Positions 21,697-32,606 are shown, counted from the stretch's first letter. The stretch is DNA of 64,000 nucleotides from Choricystis sp. odSpoLacu1 (GCA_958009055.1 OY253650.1:806001-870000); one strand, 5' to 3'. Notes: generated by a model from the letters alone, not told the origin. Numbers and translations: made by a program.

Positions 21697-21915
21697 TGGG
21701 CAGGCAGAGAGGCCACCACCGTGTGGACCGCGTGTGAGAGGGTGAGGTCAGCCGCAATGGAAAGAAAAACGGCGGTGTGAACGACCCTCAAAAAACACGG
21801 TTTCTGTGCGCATTTCACGCCCGCCCACTCGCCTCTTCCCGTGGTTGGCGTCTTAGTGACAAGCCATACAAGCACACATAACATTCTCGCCCACCACCTG
21901 GCTCCCCACACCCGA

Positions 21916-22765
21916 ATGGCGACCGCCGTCGCGACGCATGCACCGCCGTCGGCCGCCGCGCCACCCGCGGACGACAGCCTGCGCGCCGACGGGCGCGCCG
22001 ACACTGTGGTGAGGTGAGTGTGTGGTATGCGTGTTTGTGCTGCCTGAGAACGGGGAAAGTAGAACGTTTTTCCTCACCTCTTCTCCTCCCTCCTCTAGGC
22101 CCGCCCAACTCCAACGCCACCTGCTGGCCCGGTCCGACGGCTCCGCCTCCTGGAAGGCAGGTGATACCGACGTCCTGGCCGCCGTGCACGGCCCCCGGGC
22201 CACCCTGGCACGGTGCGAGCACGCGACGTCGACCGCGGTGTCTGCCACGTGGGCCGCCCCCCCTCCCGCGGGCGCCACCCCTGATGCCGATCAGTCCGTG
22301 TCCCTGGCGGCCGTGGTGGCGGGCGCGGTCCGGGGCGCGGTGAGGGGAGGTGCATCGCCGAGGACGGCGGTGACAGTTTCTATTGTCGTCACGCACGACG
22401 ACGGCGCCACCCTCGCGTCCGCCCTCAACGCCGCCTCCACCGCCCTGGCGGAGGCGGGCGTGCCTCTGAGGCACACGCTGGCGGCGGCGGCGGTGGCGGT
22501 GACGAAGAATGGAGGCTTGATCGTCGATCCGTCGGCGGCAGAGGAGGCTGCCGCGTCGGCCGTCGCCACCTTTGCGTTTGCAGCCCGCGTGCGCACGCCC
22601 GGGGGCGACACTCAACTCAACGACGGAGGCGCGGCGGGCGTGCATGTGCGGGGGCGCGTCACAGACGATCAGCTGGTGGCGGCCGAAGCGTTGGCGCGCG
22701 GCGCGGCGGGCGCAGCGGCCGCGCTGGCGCGGGCGGGGCTGGAGAAGAGTCTGGGGGTGGTGTGA
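21916..22765 (+). CDS. Exosome core subunit RRP46/EXOSC5-like (RNase PH fold)
   Basis: A subunit of the six-member RNase PH-like ring of the RNA exosome. Exons 21916-22013 and 22099-22765 give 254 residues. DGRADTVVRPAQLQRHLLAR starts the fold; ARSDGSASWKAGDTDVLAAV and HGP match RRP46/EXOSC5 better than RRP41-43. The C-terminal half is Ala-rich but keeps the RNase PH order (MAT-type helices, LIVDPSAAEEA, GGLIVDP). The catalytic phosphate-binding arginines of bacterial RNase PH are not evident, as expected for eukaryotic subunits. The splice junction falls within an AGG codon. It is in tandem with dUTPase, 109 bp apart. Assignment to RRP46 rather than another ring subunit is likely but not certain. 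Confidence 0.8.
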
Positions 22766-22874
22766 AACAGGGAGCGTGTTTTGTGAAGTAATTGATTGTT
22801 GTTGTCTGACCTGCTGATCAGCGGGCGGTGGTGGTGAAAGTTCGTCGGGTCGAAAAGATGATGTCACTCTGCGA

Positions 22875-23579
22875 ATGCAATTCCCCCCCTCCCTCTCCCA
22901 CTCCCTGACCCGCGCCCTTCGCTGCGCCATCCCTCGTCGCGCCTCCATGCTCACCACCCGCGCCTCCGCTAACGAGAACGCGGCCCCGCCCACCAAGCTC
23001 GCCAAGATGGAGAAAGACGCGCTGCCCCCGCTGCGCGTCAAGAAGCTGGTGCCCCACGCCAAGCTGCCCGTGCGCGGGTCGGCGGGGGCGGCGGGCTATG
23101 ATCTGGCCAGGTGAGAGAGAATGATAGGGAGTGGGAGGGGATGGAGAGGAGACGGCGGCGGGGGCACTCCGAATCGAAACTACACGGCGCGATTCGAAAA
23201 CCCACGCCCTCCCCTCCCCCTCCCTTCCTCCCACAGCTCCACCAACGTCATCGTCCCCGCCAAAGGCCGTGTTATCGTGCCCACCGGGCTCGCCATCGCG
23301 GCCCCGCCCGGCACCTACGCGCGCGTTGCCCCGCGCTCGGGGCTCGCCGTCAAACACTTCATCGACACCGGCGCCGGCGTCGTGGACGAAGACTACCGGG
23401 GCGAAGTTGGCGTCATCCTGTTCAACCACGGGGACGCTGATTTCGTGGTGGCCCCCGGGGACAGGGTGGCCCAGTTGATTCTGGAGCGTATTGTCACGCC
23501 AGCGGTCGAAGAAGTGGAGGACTTGGACGCCACCGTGCGCGGGGACGGGCGGTACGGGTCCACCGGCATCAAGTCTTGA
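22875..23579 (+). CDS. DUT: dUTP diphosphatase (dUTPase)
   Basis: Trimeric dUTPase hydrolyses dUTP to dUMP, keeping uracil out of DNA and feeding dTMP synthesis. Exons 22875-23110 and 23237-23579 give 192 residues. All five conserved motifs are seen in order: [12 protein letters not shown] (spans the intron), [27 protein letters not shown] with the catalytic Asp, [12 protein letters not shown] and [11 protein letters not shown] leader of about 25 residues ([20 protein letters not shown]) before the internal Met at about residue 25 (ASMLTTRA) looks like an organellar presequence. Alternative starts could give organellar and nuclear forms, as in animals. Confidence 0.96.
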
Positions 23580-23687
23580 GAGAGAGGTGTGTGTGATGTG
23601 ACTCTGTCGCGGCCTTTCTTTTTCATTCATGATCGAAACGTTGTCTCCACCCCTCCTCCTCTCCCTCCTTTTTCCTCTATCTCTCTC

Positions 23688-24326
23688 TCACCGCCACCCA
23701 CTCTCCAGCGCCCGTTGCACCCCCGCGGGCCGCGGCGCCAGCGGGCGCGGCGCCGCGTCCCACACCGCGGCGGGCAGCTTGCCCCGCGGCGTCGCGCGGC
23801 GGTGTGGCGCAGGCGGCGTCTCCCGCGGCGCGGCGCGCGCCCGCGGCGTGGATGCGGCTGAAGATGACACCAATGCAGCCGATGAAGCCACGGGAGTGAC
23901 GCGCGGCTGGATGGCGCGGCACGCGGCGCGGCGGGGGGACGGCGACGGCCTCGCACCGGGCTGCCGGCCCACGGCCAACTCCGACACCGCGGCGCGCAGG
24001 GCGTCCAGCTCCTGGGTCAAGGACTGCAGCCGGGCGTCGTGGGTGGCGGGAGGGGCGTCGCTGGCCTCGTCATCATCGCTCTCCTCCTCCCCGCCCTGCG
24101 CTGCAGCAGGCAGGCGGGGCCCCCGCCTCGGCACGCGGGCCGCTTCAGCGCGGGCGGCGGCGGCTTCCAGGGCGCCGCGCGCGGTGGCGGCCCGCCTGGC
24201 GGTGAAGGCGGACGGGGTGGGGCCGAGCGCGCCGGCCGCGCGCGCGCCGGAGAGAGCGGCCTCCAGGCGGGCAAACGCGGCGTCCACGCGGGTGGTGGCG
24301 TCGGGGGTGGTGGTGGTGGGAGGCAT
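23688..24326 (-). CDS. Unknown protein with a short coiled coil
   Basis: A single open frame of 212 residues from ATG at 24326 to TGA at 23690-23688. I do not recognise a family. The N-terminal 70 residues are Ala/Arg-rich and helical. An acidic patch (EEESDDDEASD) is followed by a heptad-like segment, RLQSLTQELDALRAAVSEL, then a basic Pro/Arg tail. The stop lies within a donor-like GGTGAGAG, so a further tiny exon cannot be ruled out, but only 108 bp remain before the dUTPase stop. It is divergent from the lipase gene, 142 bp between starts. The reading could be non-coding GC-rich DNA, though codon composition resembles its neighbours. Confidence 0.5.
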   Translation of the reverse strand: MPPTTTTPDATTRVDAAFARLEAALSGARAAGALGPTPSAFTARRAATARGALEAAAARAEAARVPRRGPRLPAAAQGGEEESDDDEASDAPPATHDARLQSLTQELDALRAAVSELAVGRQPGARPSPSPRRAACRAIQPRVTPVASSAALVSSSAASTPRARAAPRETPPAPHRRATPRGKLPAAVWDAAPRPLAPRPAGVQRALESGWR

Positions 24327-24468
24327 GGTGTTTGGTGTGGGCGTGGGTGCGTTGTGTGTGTTTGGCGACGCTGCGAAAACGAGTGAGCAGTTTTGTGTTG
24401 AGGGAAGACGGAAAACGAAAAGCCCGACACACGCGCACACTGACCTGTGCGTGTTTCCTCCAATTCCG

Positions 24469-25645
24469 ATGCGCGTCGCCCACCGTTCCCTGCGCAGCGC
24501 GCGCTGGGCGCGGGCCGCCTCGACACGCCCACCCACAGCCCTGCCGCCGTCCCTGTCCGCCGCCGACCTCTCGGCCGCTGCCCGCACCGCGCGCCTGGCG
24601 GGCGCGGCCTACCTCCCCGACGACACCGCCCTCCGCCGCCACCTGGACGCAAGTGGGGCCACCCTGGTGGCGTCGGGCGCACCCTATTTCACGCGCTGGT
24701 TGGTGGCCGACGTGCCGGGGCTGCTGCCTGGGGCTCCCACCACGCGCGTGTTCGCCGCGCGTGGCGTCACCTGGGCCGCTGCCGGCACCTCCACGCTGCG
24801 CCTGTGGCAAGCGTTGGCGCGCGCGTGGCCAGCTGCCCTCATCGAATGCAGCGGCGGCGGCGCCTCCATCGGCGCGCACGCGGGGGTGGGGGAGTTGGCG
24901 CGCTCCCTCGCACGAGACATAGCCCCCTGCCTCGCGTCCTCACCCCACCCCATCCTCATGACGGGCCACTCCCTCGGAGGCGCCCTGGCCCTGGCGTCTG
25001 CGCTGGCGTTGGTCAAGGGTGGGGAGTTGGGCACGCACCCGCGTGTCGTCACGTTTGGCGCGCCGCCCATCTTGGCGCCACTCCCCGGTGGCCGGGACCC
25101 CCTTACCGTCGCCGGCCTCCCCCCCCACACCGTGACCGCCTACGTGTCTGCGGGTGACCCGGTGCCAAGGTGGCTTTCGACCGCCGAGCCCGTGGCCTCG
25201 GCGGCGGCCGCCGCGCTGCGCGTGATCGGTGTCGGCGACGCGGGCGTCGGTGCGACCGCGACCACGACTCCCGTCACCTCCCGCACCTGGTTTCAGTCGG
25301 TGGGCGACACGTACCTGCTGTCCTGGTCCCCCGAGACGGGAGTGGGGGTCGTGCCGTTGCCGCGGGGCGGGGTGGATGCGGCTCTAGCCGACGCCGCCCC
25401 CGAAGGGCGGACCGACGCGGATGGCGGCGTGCGCCGCGCGCTCGGCTTCCTGCTGGACCACGCCCACACCAGGTGAGAAGAAGGGTGGATCAGAATGAAG
25501 AAAGATCACGCTGCCTTGTTTTTCCACACTCACAACACTTCTCAACCCTCCCAACCTTCTCAACCACCCCGTCAGCTACGCGGACGACCTGCAGGCCGCC
25601 GCCAGCGCGGCGGCGAGAGCGGAGGCGGGGGTGAAGGCGGCGTGA
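24469..25645 (+). CDS. Class 3 (alpha/beta) lipase
   Basis: A triacylglycerol-lipase-like hydrolase of the lipase class 3 family. Exons 24469-25472 and 25576-25645 give 357 residues. An Arg/Ala-rich start (MRVAHRSLRSARWARAA) suggests plastid or mitochondrial targeting. The nucleophile elbow is ILMTGHSLGGALALASALAL, with the catalytic Ser in GHSLG. VVTFGAPPI follows, then VSAGDPVPRW, which supplies the Asp region. The His candidate is in FLLDHAHTSYADDLQ, which spans the intron. This order matches class 3 lipases of plants and algae. The last codons fall in a 24-bp tandem repeat. Substrate unknown. Confidence 0.87.
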
Positions 25646-25693
25646 GAGGCGGGGGTGAAGGCGGCGTGAGAGGCCGGGGTGAGGCCGGCGTGA
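25622..25693 (+). repeat. Three tandem 24-bp units spanning the lipase stop codon
   Basis: Units lie at 25622-25645, 25646-25669 and 25670-25693. The first two are identical; the third differs at a few positions. The first unit encodes the last seven residues and stop of the lipase (EAGVKAA then TGA), and each copy repeats the TGA in phase. Confidence 0.9.
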
Positions 25694-25775
25694 GAGGTAC
25701 ATAGAGAGAACGAGGGCTCGTTTTTTTGTTGGATCGGAAATTGTGGTGTTGTCGGGGGGCGTGTCATAGTTGCAA

Positions 25776-25809
25776 AAAACTTCCGGGAAATCAGTTTCCC
25801 CAAAGTTTT
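25776..25809. repeat. Hairpin-forming inverted repeat between convergent genes
   Basis: Arms 25776-25790 and 25795-25809 pair at 13 of 15 positions around a TCAG loop. It sits in the 433-bp spacer between the convergent lipase and cyclin H genes, in the least GC-rich part. It could mark shared 3' ends. The rest of the spacer holds a CT microsatellite (about 25,925-25,945) and no gene that I can see. Confidence 0.7.
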
Positions 25810-26078
25810 GAATTGTGGCCGTGGAGAGGAGAGACGTCAGTCCGGCGAAGTGGGGGGTCGGGCAAAAAAAGAACGGTTGTGTGTGTGTTTGGAAATGGCC
25901 GAAGAAGACGGCCGTGGACGATCTCACTCTCTCTCTCTCTCTCTGTGCAGTCTCCGTCTTGTGTGTAAAAAGAAGGGGGTCTGGTTGTGTGAGCGCGAAA
26001 GTGCACACATTCTTTTTGGCGAGCAGTGGGGGGGCGGAGCGCCCTCTCTCTGTCAAAGAAGGCGCCCACGTCCCTCTC

Positions 26079-27429
26079 TCACTCGCCGCCCGCGACGGGG
26101 CCCGCCTCGCTCTTGCGCCGCTTGCAGCCACCGGCGACTGCCGGCGGCGGCGGCCCCAGCAGCTCCACCTCGCGCGCCGCGGCCGCCGCGCGCTTGGCCG
26201 CCGCCCTGACCGCGCGCGCCTCCGCGTCCCCCGCGTCCCGATCCGCGGCCGCTGCCTTGGCGGCGTCCACCAGGGGGGCACGCGCCCGGCGCACGCGGGC
26301 GTCGGAGGCGCGCGCCTCGTCGGCCGAGGGCGGGTCGACAGCCCCCGCCGCCAGCGCATCCAGGGCGGCCAGCCCGCCCATGATGTCGGCCTCCAGGGCG
26401 GCCGCACTGATGTCGGCGGCGGAGGCGGCCCCCGTGGCCGCGGCGTCGGCCACCGCGCGCGCCGTCAGGACGGTGGCAAACGAGCCGAGCGGTAACCCCA
26501 CTTTCTTCAACCCCGACCGCAGCACCGCCAGGGCCAGCTGGCCGGGCGGCGCCAGCAGGGGGGCGTCCGACCGCAGCAGCACGGCCACCGCACGGTGGGA
26601 GGCGGCCCGGGCGGCGTCCAGGGTGTCGGTGGGGGCGGACGCGAGAGCATCGCCGAGCTTCGCGGCCGCGTCCTTGTCCACGCGCGCGGCCACCAGCATG
26701 GTCCACAACCCCTCCAGCGCGCGGTGGGGCAACCACACCAGCAGGTCAAACCCGATGCCCTGCAGCAGGGCGGGCTCGCGCCGCAGGACGGCGGCGGCGG
26801 GCATGCCTGCCGCGGCAGCCACCCGCTCGGCCGACACGTAGCACTCCTCCGCCTTGGCCGCCACATACACCGCCGCCAGCATGACGTCCTTGGGGCCGGC
26901 CTCTAACACGGAGGCGCGCGCGAAGAAACGGTGCAGGTAGTAGAGGGCGGACGCAGCCACTTTGGTCGGCAACCGCAGCGCGCCGCACAGCGTCTGCGCC
27001 TGGGCCGCGAAAAATGCAACCAGGGTGGCTTCATCGGAGCGGCTGGGGGGGGCGGCGTCTGGGTCGGTGGACGGCGGGTCGGTGGGGGGGAGGTGGAGGT
27101 CGCGGCGGGCCTGTGGAGGAGGAAAGGGAGGGTGGTGGTGAGACAAGGAAGAAAACCCTCCCCACCTCCTGCCCACCCCACAAAAAAGCCTCACCTTGGC
27201 TATGGCGTCCAGGCCGCGCTGCCAGTTGGTGGCGCGCATGGTTTCCTGGTGTAGATAAAAACGGGGTGATTTGGTGTCGAAAAAGGAGCGAGCGCCCCGA
27301 ACCGCGCGTGCGCGCGCCCTCCCTTTCTCTCTGCCTCCCCCCCGCCCCCTCCCACCGCCCCCATCTCCTCACCAGCTGTTCAGGCAGAAACAGCCACCTT
27401 GTGCGGTGGCTAGATGTGCGAAACTCCAT
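26079..27429 (-). CDS. Cyclin H (CDK-activating kinase / TFIIH subunit)
   Basis: Cyclin H pairs with CDK7/CDKD and MAT1 to form the CDK-activating kinase and the TFIIH kinase module. Three exons: 27373-27429, 27195-27245 and 26079-27110, all phase 0, giving 379 residues. The short first exon MEFRTSSHRTRWLFLPEQL matches the conserved cyclin H N-terminus (S/THRTKW...), which rules out other cyclins. The cyclin box has LRLPTKVAASALYYLHRFFA, DVMLAAVYVAAKAEECYVSA and LLQGIGFDLLVWLPHRALEG, matching HLIVxxPYRxxEG of cyclin H. The tail is Ala-rich and basic and ends near KRRKSEAGP. The gene ends in TGA, convergent with the lipase gene. Confidence 0.9.
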
Positions 27430-27922
27430 GGCTCCTGGATCGGGTGGCGCTGAGATCGGTGCGCACTGCGGGAACGCTGTCGGGGTCGACGCTTTTTTGG
27501 GGTGCCCGCGCTCTGTTTCCAGGAAGGCGGGCCCGCGGTTTGCGCTTGCTCCACAGCAGCACCGTCTCAGAGGTGGCCTCCACTCTGCTCAGAGGGTGAG
27601 CATGGGAGGCGGAGGGGGAACAAGGAGCGGGGGCACAGAGGGTGCGGAGCACACAGCTTACAAAGACGGGTGCTGGTTGGTGCACGCAACAGCGGCGCGG
27701 TCACGCAGAGACGTGGGACTCAGTGCACAGCGCGCATGCGCGCGCGCGCGCGTGTGTGTGTATGTGTGTGTGTGTGCGCGGTGCGTGTGCGCGCGACCGC
27801 CAATTCAAAGGGCGCCCAAAACCTGAAAAAATAAGTGAGTGTGAGTGAACAACAAAACTTGCCCTCCCGAGCGGAAGCGCACGCGTTTCTGCGCCTCCCC
27901 CTTCCCCCCTCCCCGACCTCCC
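27430..27922. other. Divergent spacer with CG/GT microsatellite
   Basis: A 493-bp region between the starts of cyclin H (minus) and RRS1 (plus), so it holds both promoters. A (CG)n/(GT)n dinucleotide tract lies at about 27,731-27,790, which could adopt Z-DNA. I found no RNA gene; 27,430-27,600 resembles no snRNA I know. Confidence 0.55.
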
Positions 27923-29297
27923 ATGTCGACTGCAGCAGCAGTGAGAGTCACAGACGCCCAGCTCGGCGTGAGGCCAGGGTGCGTGTGGTGTGGTAGAAGG
28001 CGTGGTCGCACCGCTGTTTTTGCGTCGGGGAAACACGCTTCCCCCCTTCCCGCCGCGCCTCCCCCCCCCTCGCACGCAGCCGACGCAGGCCTCCACGCAC
28101 AGACAGCAACCCCACCTGCTCGCATCGGGACACGGGAGCCGGGACAACCCAGCCCCATGGCGCGAGGCGCGGCTGGTGCGGCGGCGGCTCAGAAAACACA
28201 TGCCGACCCTCCCCAACCCTCCCTTCCCACACAGCGCCACCTACGACGGCTCCCTCGAGCTCGACCTGGGCAACCTGGCCGCCTTTGACCCGGTGCCCCT
28301 GACGTCGTCGTCCGTGCGGAACGCTGAGGCAACGACCGCCCTCGCGACACGCGCGGCTCAGTCGCTGGTCACCGCGTTGTGGACGCTCCCCTCCTCCCCC
28401 GCCCCCGTCGGCCGGCTGGCCGACCTGCCCCGGCCAGCGACACCGTTGCCGCGGTGCAAGCCGCCGCCCGCGCCCCGGCCGCCGACGCGGTGGGAAGCGT
28501 TTGCCGCGCAAAAGGGGATCGCCAAACGCAAGCGCTCCAAACTCGTGTTCGACGACGACGCGGGCGAGTGGAGGCGGCGCCACGGCTACAAGCGGGCGGG
28601 CGACGACGCCGACGTGGTGGTGGTGGACGCCAAACCGGGGGACGTGGTGGGGAGTGACCCGTTCACTGAAGCCGCGGCCGCGCGGCGCGACCGCGTGCGC
28701 ACCAACGCGGGCCAGAGGCTGGCAAATTTGAAGGCTGAAGCCAAGGCAAAAGGTGGTGGTGCTCTGGCTCTGCCCCCCACGCTGCGGTTGGCGGCGGCGT
28801 TGCCGGCCCACGGCAAGGGCAAACCGACGCGCGCGAAAGACGCGCGCGCCCACCTCAAGGCCGCCGCCGATGCAGCCGGCGTGACCACCGCGTCCCTGGG
28901 CAAACACGATGCCTTGGCCAAAGGGGAGAGCCGGCACGCGCGGTCCCGCGCGCTGGAGGGGAGCCGGCACAAGTTTGAGCCTGTGGTGGGAGGGCGTGAC
29001 TCCGCAGCCACGCGCTCCATCGTCGACAAAATCGTGCGCACCCACGCCGACGACATTGTGGACGCTCCCTTGGCGACGTCGAGGCTGGAGGCGGAGCGGC
29101 GGGCGGAGAAGCGGGAGCGTGGAGGGGGCGGCGGCGAGGAGGACTGGCGCGCGCGCGGGCGCGCCAAGGCGGCGGGCGGCGGCGCCCGGCGCTCCAAATT
29201 TGGGCGCCCCATCAAGAAAGGGTGGACCAAGGACGATGCCAGCAAGGCCAAGCATGCTAAGCAGACGGCGGCGATCAAGAGCAAGAAGAAAAAGTGA
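27923..29297 (+). CDS. RRS1: Ribosome biogenesis regulatory protein RRS1
   Basis: RRS1 acts in the nucleolus in 60S subunit assembly, with RPF2 in recruiting the 5S RNP. Exons 27923-27978 and 28235-29297 give 372 residues. The family core is seen: YDGSLELDLGNLAAFDPVPL, then PPTRWEAFAAQKGIAKRKRS and KLVFDDDAGEWRRRHGYKRA. The C-terminal third is strongly basic and ends in AIKSKKKK, typical of nucleolar proteins. The Ala-rich segment between about residues 210 and 300 is longer than in yeast. The intron donor is GTGCGTG; the frame join is unambiguous. It converges on the unknown minus-strand gene 73 bp away. Confidence 0.92.
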
Positions 29298-29370
29298 TTG
29301 GTTTTTGTTTTTCGTGGTGTGTATCTGTTTTTTTGTTTCCTCTCTACAAGCACCCACCTAACACCCCCAT

Positions 29371-30078
29371 TCAAAACCCGCGCGCCGCGTCCGCGTTGTC
29401 GGCGTAAGCGTCCAGGGCAGCCGCGAGGTCGGCAGCGACCAGCCCGTCCAGTCCCTCGACTTGGTGCAGGGTGACGCCCAGCGCCGCGACCTCGACCGCG
29501 CCCAACGTGCCGTCATCCAGCAGCAGGGCGTCCGACAGAGCCACCCCGGTCGCACCCCGCACATCGTGCAGCGCGGTGACGAGGGCGGCGGCCGCCGCGG
29601 CGCGGGAGGGGAGGCGGGGGGGCAAGTAGCGAGTGGTCGAGAACGCGTGGTCTATGCGCGCGCGTGAGAGCGCGCGGGCGGTGGCGGCGGGAGCGTCGGT
29701 GCGGGCGATCAGGGCGAGGGCGATGTCGGTGGCGGCGTGGAGGGCGGTGACGACTTGGGCCTGGGGTGGGTTGGGAGGAAGAGGGGTGGGTGAGGGAGGA
29801 AGCACGCCTTTCGCATTGAAACCCGCAGCGCTGGCGCGCAGCGTCCCCGTCCACCCTCCCCACAGCCCACCACGTGATGGGCTGTGGGGACTCACCGCTG
29901 ATCGACTCACCGCTTCATCGTATGCATCCACCTCGGCCGCTGCCCCCACCAGCTCCCCACGAAACAGCATGTTCTCCGGCAAAAAAATGACGAGGCGCGG
30001 CCGCCTCGGCGCGCGGGCGAGGGCCGCCACCGCGCGCTCGTACGCGGTGCCGACGGGCGCCGACACGGGGTCCGACAT
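29371..30078 (-). CDS. Unknown 185-residue protein
   Basis: Two exons, 29911-30078 and 29371-29760, join in phase 0; the stop is TGA. The protein is predicted helical. The first exon has APRRPRLVIFLPENMLFRGE and an acidic DAYDEA. The second has VVTALHAATDIALALIAR, RIDHAFSTTRYLPPRLPS, VALSDALLLDDGTLGAVEVA and LHQVEGLDGLVAADLAAALD. There is no membrane segment, targeting peptide or catalytic motif that I recognise. Two donor sites 15 bp apart (GCG|GTGAGTC each) would give in-frame isoforms differing by five residues. Regular alternation of hydrophobic and charged residues argues for a real gene. Confidence 0.6.
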   Translation of the reverse strand: MSDPVSAPVGTAYERAVAALARAPRRPRLVIFLPENMLFRGELVGAAAEVDAYDEAVSRSAVSPHSPSRGGLWGGWTGTLRASAAGFNAKGVLPPSPTPLPPNPPQAQVVTALHAATDIALALIARTDAPAATARALSRARIDHAFSTTRYLPPRLPSRAAAAAALVTALHDVRGATGVALSDALLLDDGTLGAVEVAALGVTLHQVEGLDGLVAADLAAALDAYADNADAARGF

Positions 30079-30213
30079 GGTTGATGTGTGGGTGGGGTGA
30101 GAGGCGGTGTGAATGAAAATCAGTGTGTGCGGAACCGTTTTCTGTTCGTTTCAGTTTCTCTCTCTTCTCCCCCACCAGCCACATGCACAAAACAGAAACA
30201 CCTCCCACACTCT

Positions 30214-32606
30214 CTACTGCAGCAGCACCCGCACCACCGCCCCCCACGCCGCCAGGTCGGGCCCATACCGCACGCTGGTCGAGGCGGGCACCAGCCACGC
30301 GTCGCGCCGCGCGCCGCCCGCCAGCCCCTGCTGCATCTGAAACTCCAGGGCGGCGTCGGTGTCGATGCGCTCCACGTGCTCGGTCAGCTTGGCGGCCAGG
30401 GTGGCCTCCGTGATGGCGCCCGAGCGCACGCGCGCCAGAATGTCGTCGCCGGCAGACAGGCGCGCGCGCTTCGGGCCAGCGGGCGGGGGGGGCGCCCCAT
30501 CCTCACCATCCGCCATGGCGTCCAACACTTTGTAGATGGCGGCCGCCGCGTTGGGGACGTACTTGGTCAGATTCTTGCGGCGGTGGGCCTGTTCGCGCGC
30601 AGCCGCTTGCCGCGCGATCTTCACCTTCAGCTGCACACAGCACGCCTGCAGCGCCGCCTTGACGGCGGCCACCATGTCGTCCATGTCGTCCGCGATGTAC
30701 TCCTTGCCCGCGCCCTTGTACGGGATGCGGGTGGACACGACAGACACAAACACGCCCACCCGGTCGGCGTGCTGGTTGATTTTGTAGGATCCCCAGTGCA
30801 CCCGCTTCATGGCGGTGCGCGTGATGACGTCGGAACCCTCCTCAAACAGCAGGGGGATGCGGTTGGCGAAGCGGTGCACGTTGATTCCCGGCTTGACGTC
30901 GCGCCCGCCGAGGGAGACGGCGGCCTCCACGATGAACGCGTGCCCCTCCAGCACGCGGGCGTCGCCCTGGTGGGTGGCCACGAGGTCGGGGCGGAACTCT
31001 TTGGTGATGCCGAGGCGCAGGTTGTACTCGCCTGGTGTGTGGGTGTGGGTCGGGTGGTGGTGGGTGTGTGTTTTTAATTCCGTGCCTTCCCACGCGCACA
31101 CCACCCCTCCCTCCCTCCCTCTCTCTCACCTGCCGGACTCAGGTGGTCCCCACTCGGGTCATCAAACTTGGCTTCATGCAGCAGCTGGTGCAGCCGCGCC
31201 GCCTGCTTGGCGTCCAGGGTGCGTGGATCCGCGTCGGGCGACATGCCCGCCCGCGCTTCCGCGGCCAACCGGTCCGCGTGCGCCTTGCCCACGCACGAAA
31301 ACTCGCGGTGCAGGAAGGTGCGCAACGTGGGTGCGCGCGTGGTGCCCAGCAGGCGTTTGACGAGCTCCAGGTCGACGGAGGCGGGGTGGTGCTTGACGCG
31401 GGCGGGGGGAGGGGGGACCGCGTCGGTGCGACGGACAAACGTGGCAGCCACCGACCCACGCCCTCCCTCCCCCTCGTACGCAAACCGGAACTGGGCGTAG
31501 GGCGTGATAACCGCAATCTGGCGCAGGTAGCGCAGAATCTTGGGGCGAGCGTAGGTCCAGGACCCCTCGATCGTCACGCCCAGCGTCGTCCCCCGCCACC
31601 CGCCCGGTGGGGGGGGGTCCACACACGCGGAGTGCACGTTGGGCTCGTTCCTGTGGATGTCAATGTCCAGCACGTAGCGCGACACGCCGGCCCCGGCGCG
31701 CGTGCAGGAGCGGACGTCGATCGGGAGGCCGGTGGACAGTTTGGACCAAATCAACGCCATTTTGGCCCCCAGCCCAAACTTGCCCCGAGTCTGGCACACG
31801 CCATACTTGGTGCCCGACAGGACACGCCCCAGCAGGTCGGGAATAGAGTCGTGCGGCATGCCGGCGCCGTTGTCGGTGACGGTGAGGCGGTAGTACGTTT
31901 TGGTCGACTTGGCCGCCGCAACCGCGGCCGCGCGGTCGATGTCGCGCTGCTTGGCGGCGCGCGCATCGTCCCCCTTTTTGGCGGCGCGCTTCAGGTCTTT
32001 GGCTTCTTTGGCCTCGCGTTTCTGGAGGGGTGGTGGGGTGGGTGGGGAGGGGGTCGGCAACCAAACACACCACTTCTCTCTCTCTCTCCCACACACACAA
32101 ATCCACGCACCTTCTTCTGGTCCTCCGTCTCAAAGTCGTGGTATAGTTCCTCATCCAGCCTCGCCACGTTGGCGACGCCCCGGATGGCGTTGAGGCGGGA
32201 TTGAGAAATCTCTTCCACCGTGATGTCGACGTCCGGCAGCGTGCCGGCCGCCTCCGCCGCGTCCAACGAGTTTTCGACGAGCTCGCGCATGGAGGTATAG
32301 AGACACTTGCCTGGCTGAGTGTGGGTGGTGGTGTGTGGGGGGGGAGGGGGGGAGAGGGTTGGTGTGACTGATTGTCGATGCCCAACGGCAGCGTTTTCGT
32401 TTTCAGACGCGCCCCCCGTCCGCAGCCGTCAGCCCCCCCGTCCTCAGCCGTAGGCACGCGCGCACGCATGTCAGACCCTCCTACCCACGCTCTCTCACGT
32501 TGTCGAAGCCCGCGATGTTCTTGTTCTCTGCGAAAAACTCGGCCGGCGACTTTTGCTGCACCGCCGTGCCGTCGGCGGCGGAGGCCGCCTTCTTTTTGGG
32601 GGGCAT
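30214..32606 (-). CDS. TOP6B: DNA topoisomerase VI subunit B
   Basis: The ATPase subunit of type IIB topoisomerase VI, known in plants for endoreduplication and related to the SPO11 partner. Four exons: 32499-32606, 32111-32314, 31130-32021 and 30214-31031, giving 673 residues (Arabidopsis 670). A basic start MPPKKKAASAADGTAVQQKS precedes the GHKL ATPase fold. The N box is LYTSMRELVENSLDAAEAAG; the nucleotide-binding DNGAGMPHDSIPDLLGRVLS and RGKFGLGAKMALIWSKL complete it. The transducer domain includes YNLRLGITKEFRPDLVATHQ, LEGHAFIVEAAVSLGGRDVK and NRIPLLFEEGSDVITRTA. The last exon also has HADRVGVFVSVVSTRIPYKG and AVKAALQACCVQLKVKI. The stop is TAG. All introns follow GT-AG. The A subunit is not in this window. 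Confidence 0.96.

Noticed and set aside
27360..27600. Possible snRNA or SRP RNA gene upstream of cyclin H
   Set aside because: Part of it is cyclin H exon 1 on the minus strand, and the remainder lacks U1-U6 or SRP core sequences.
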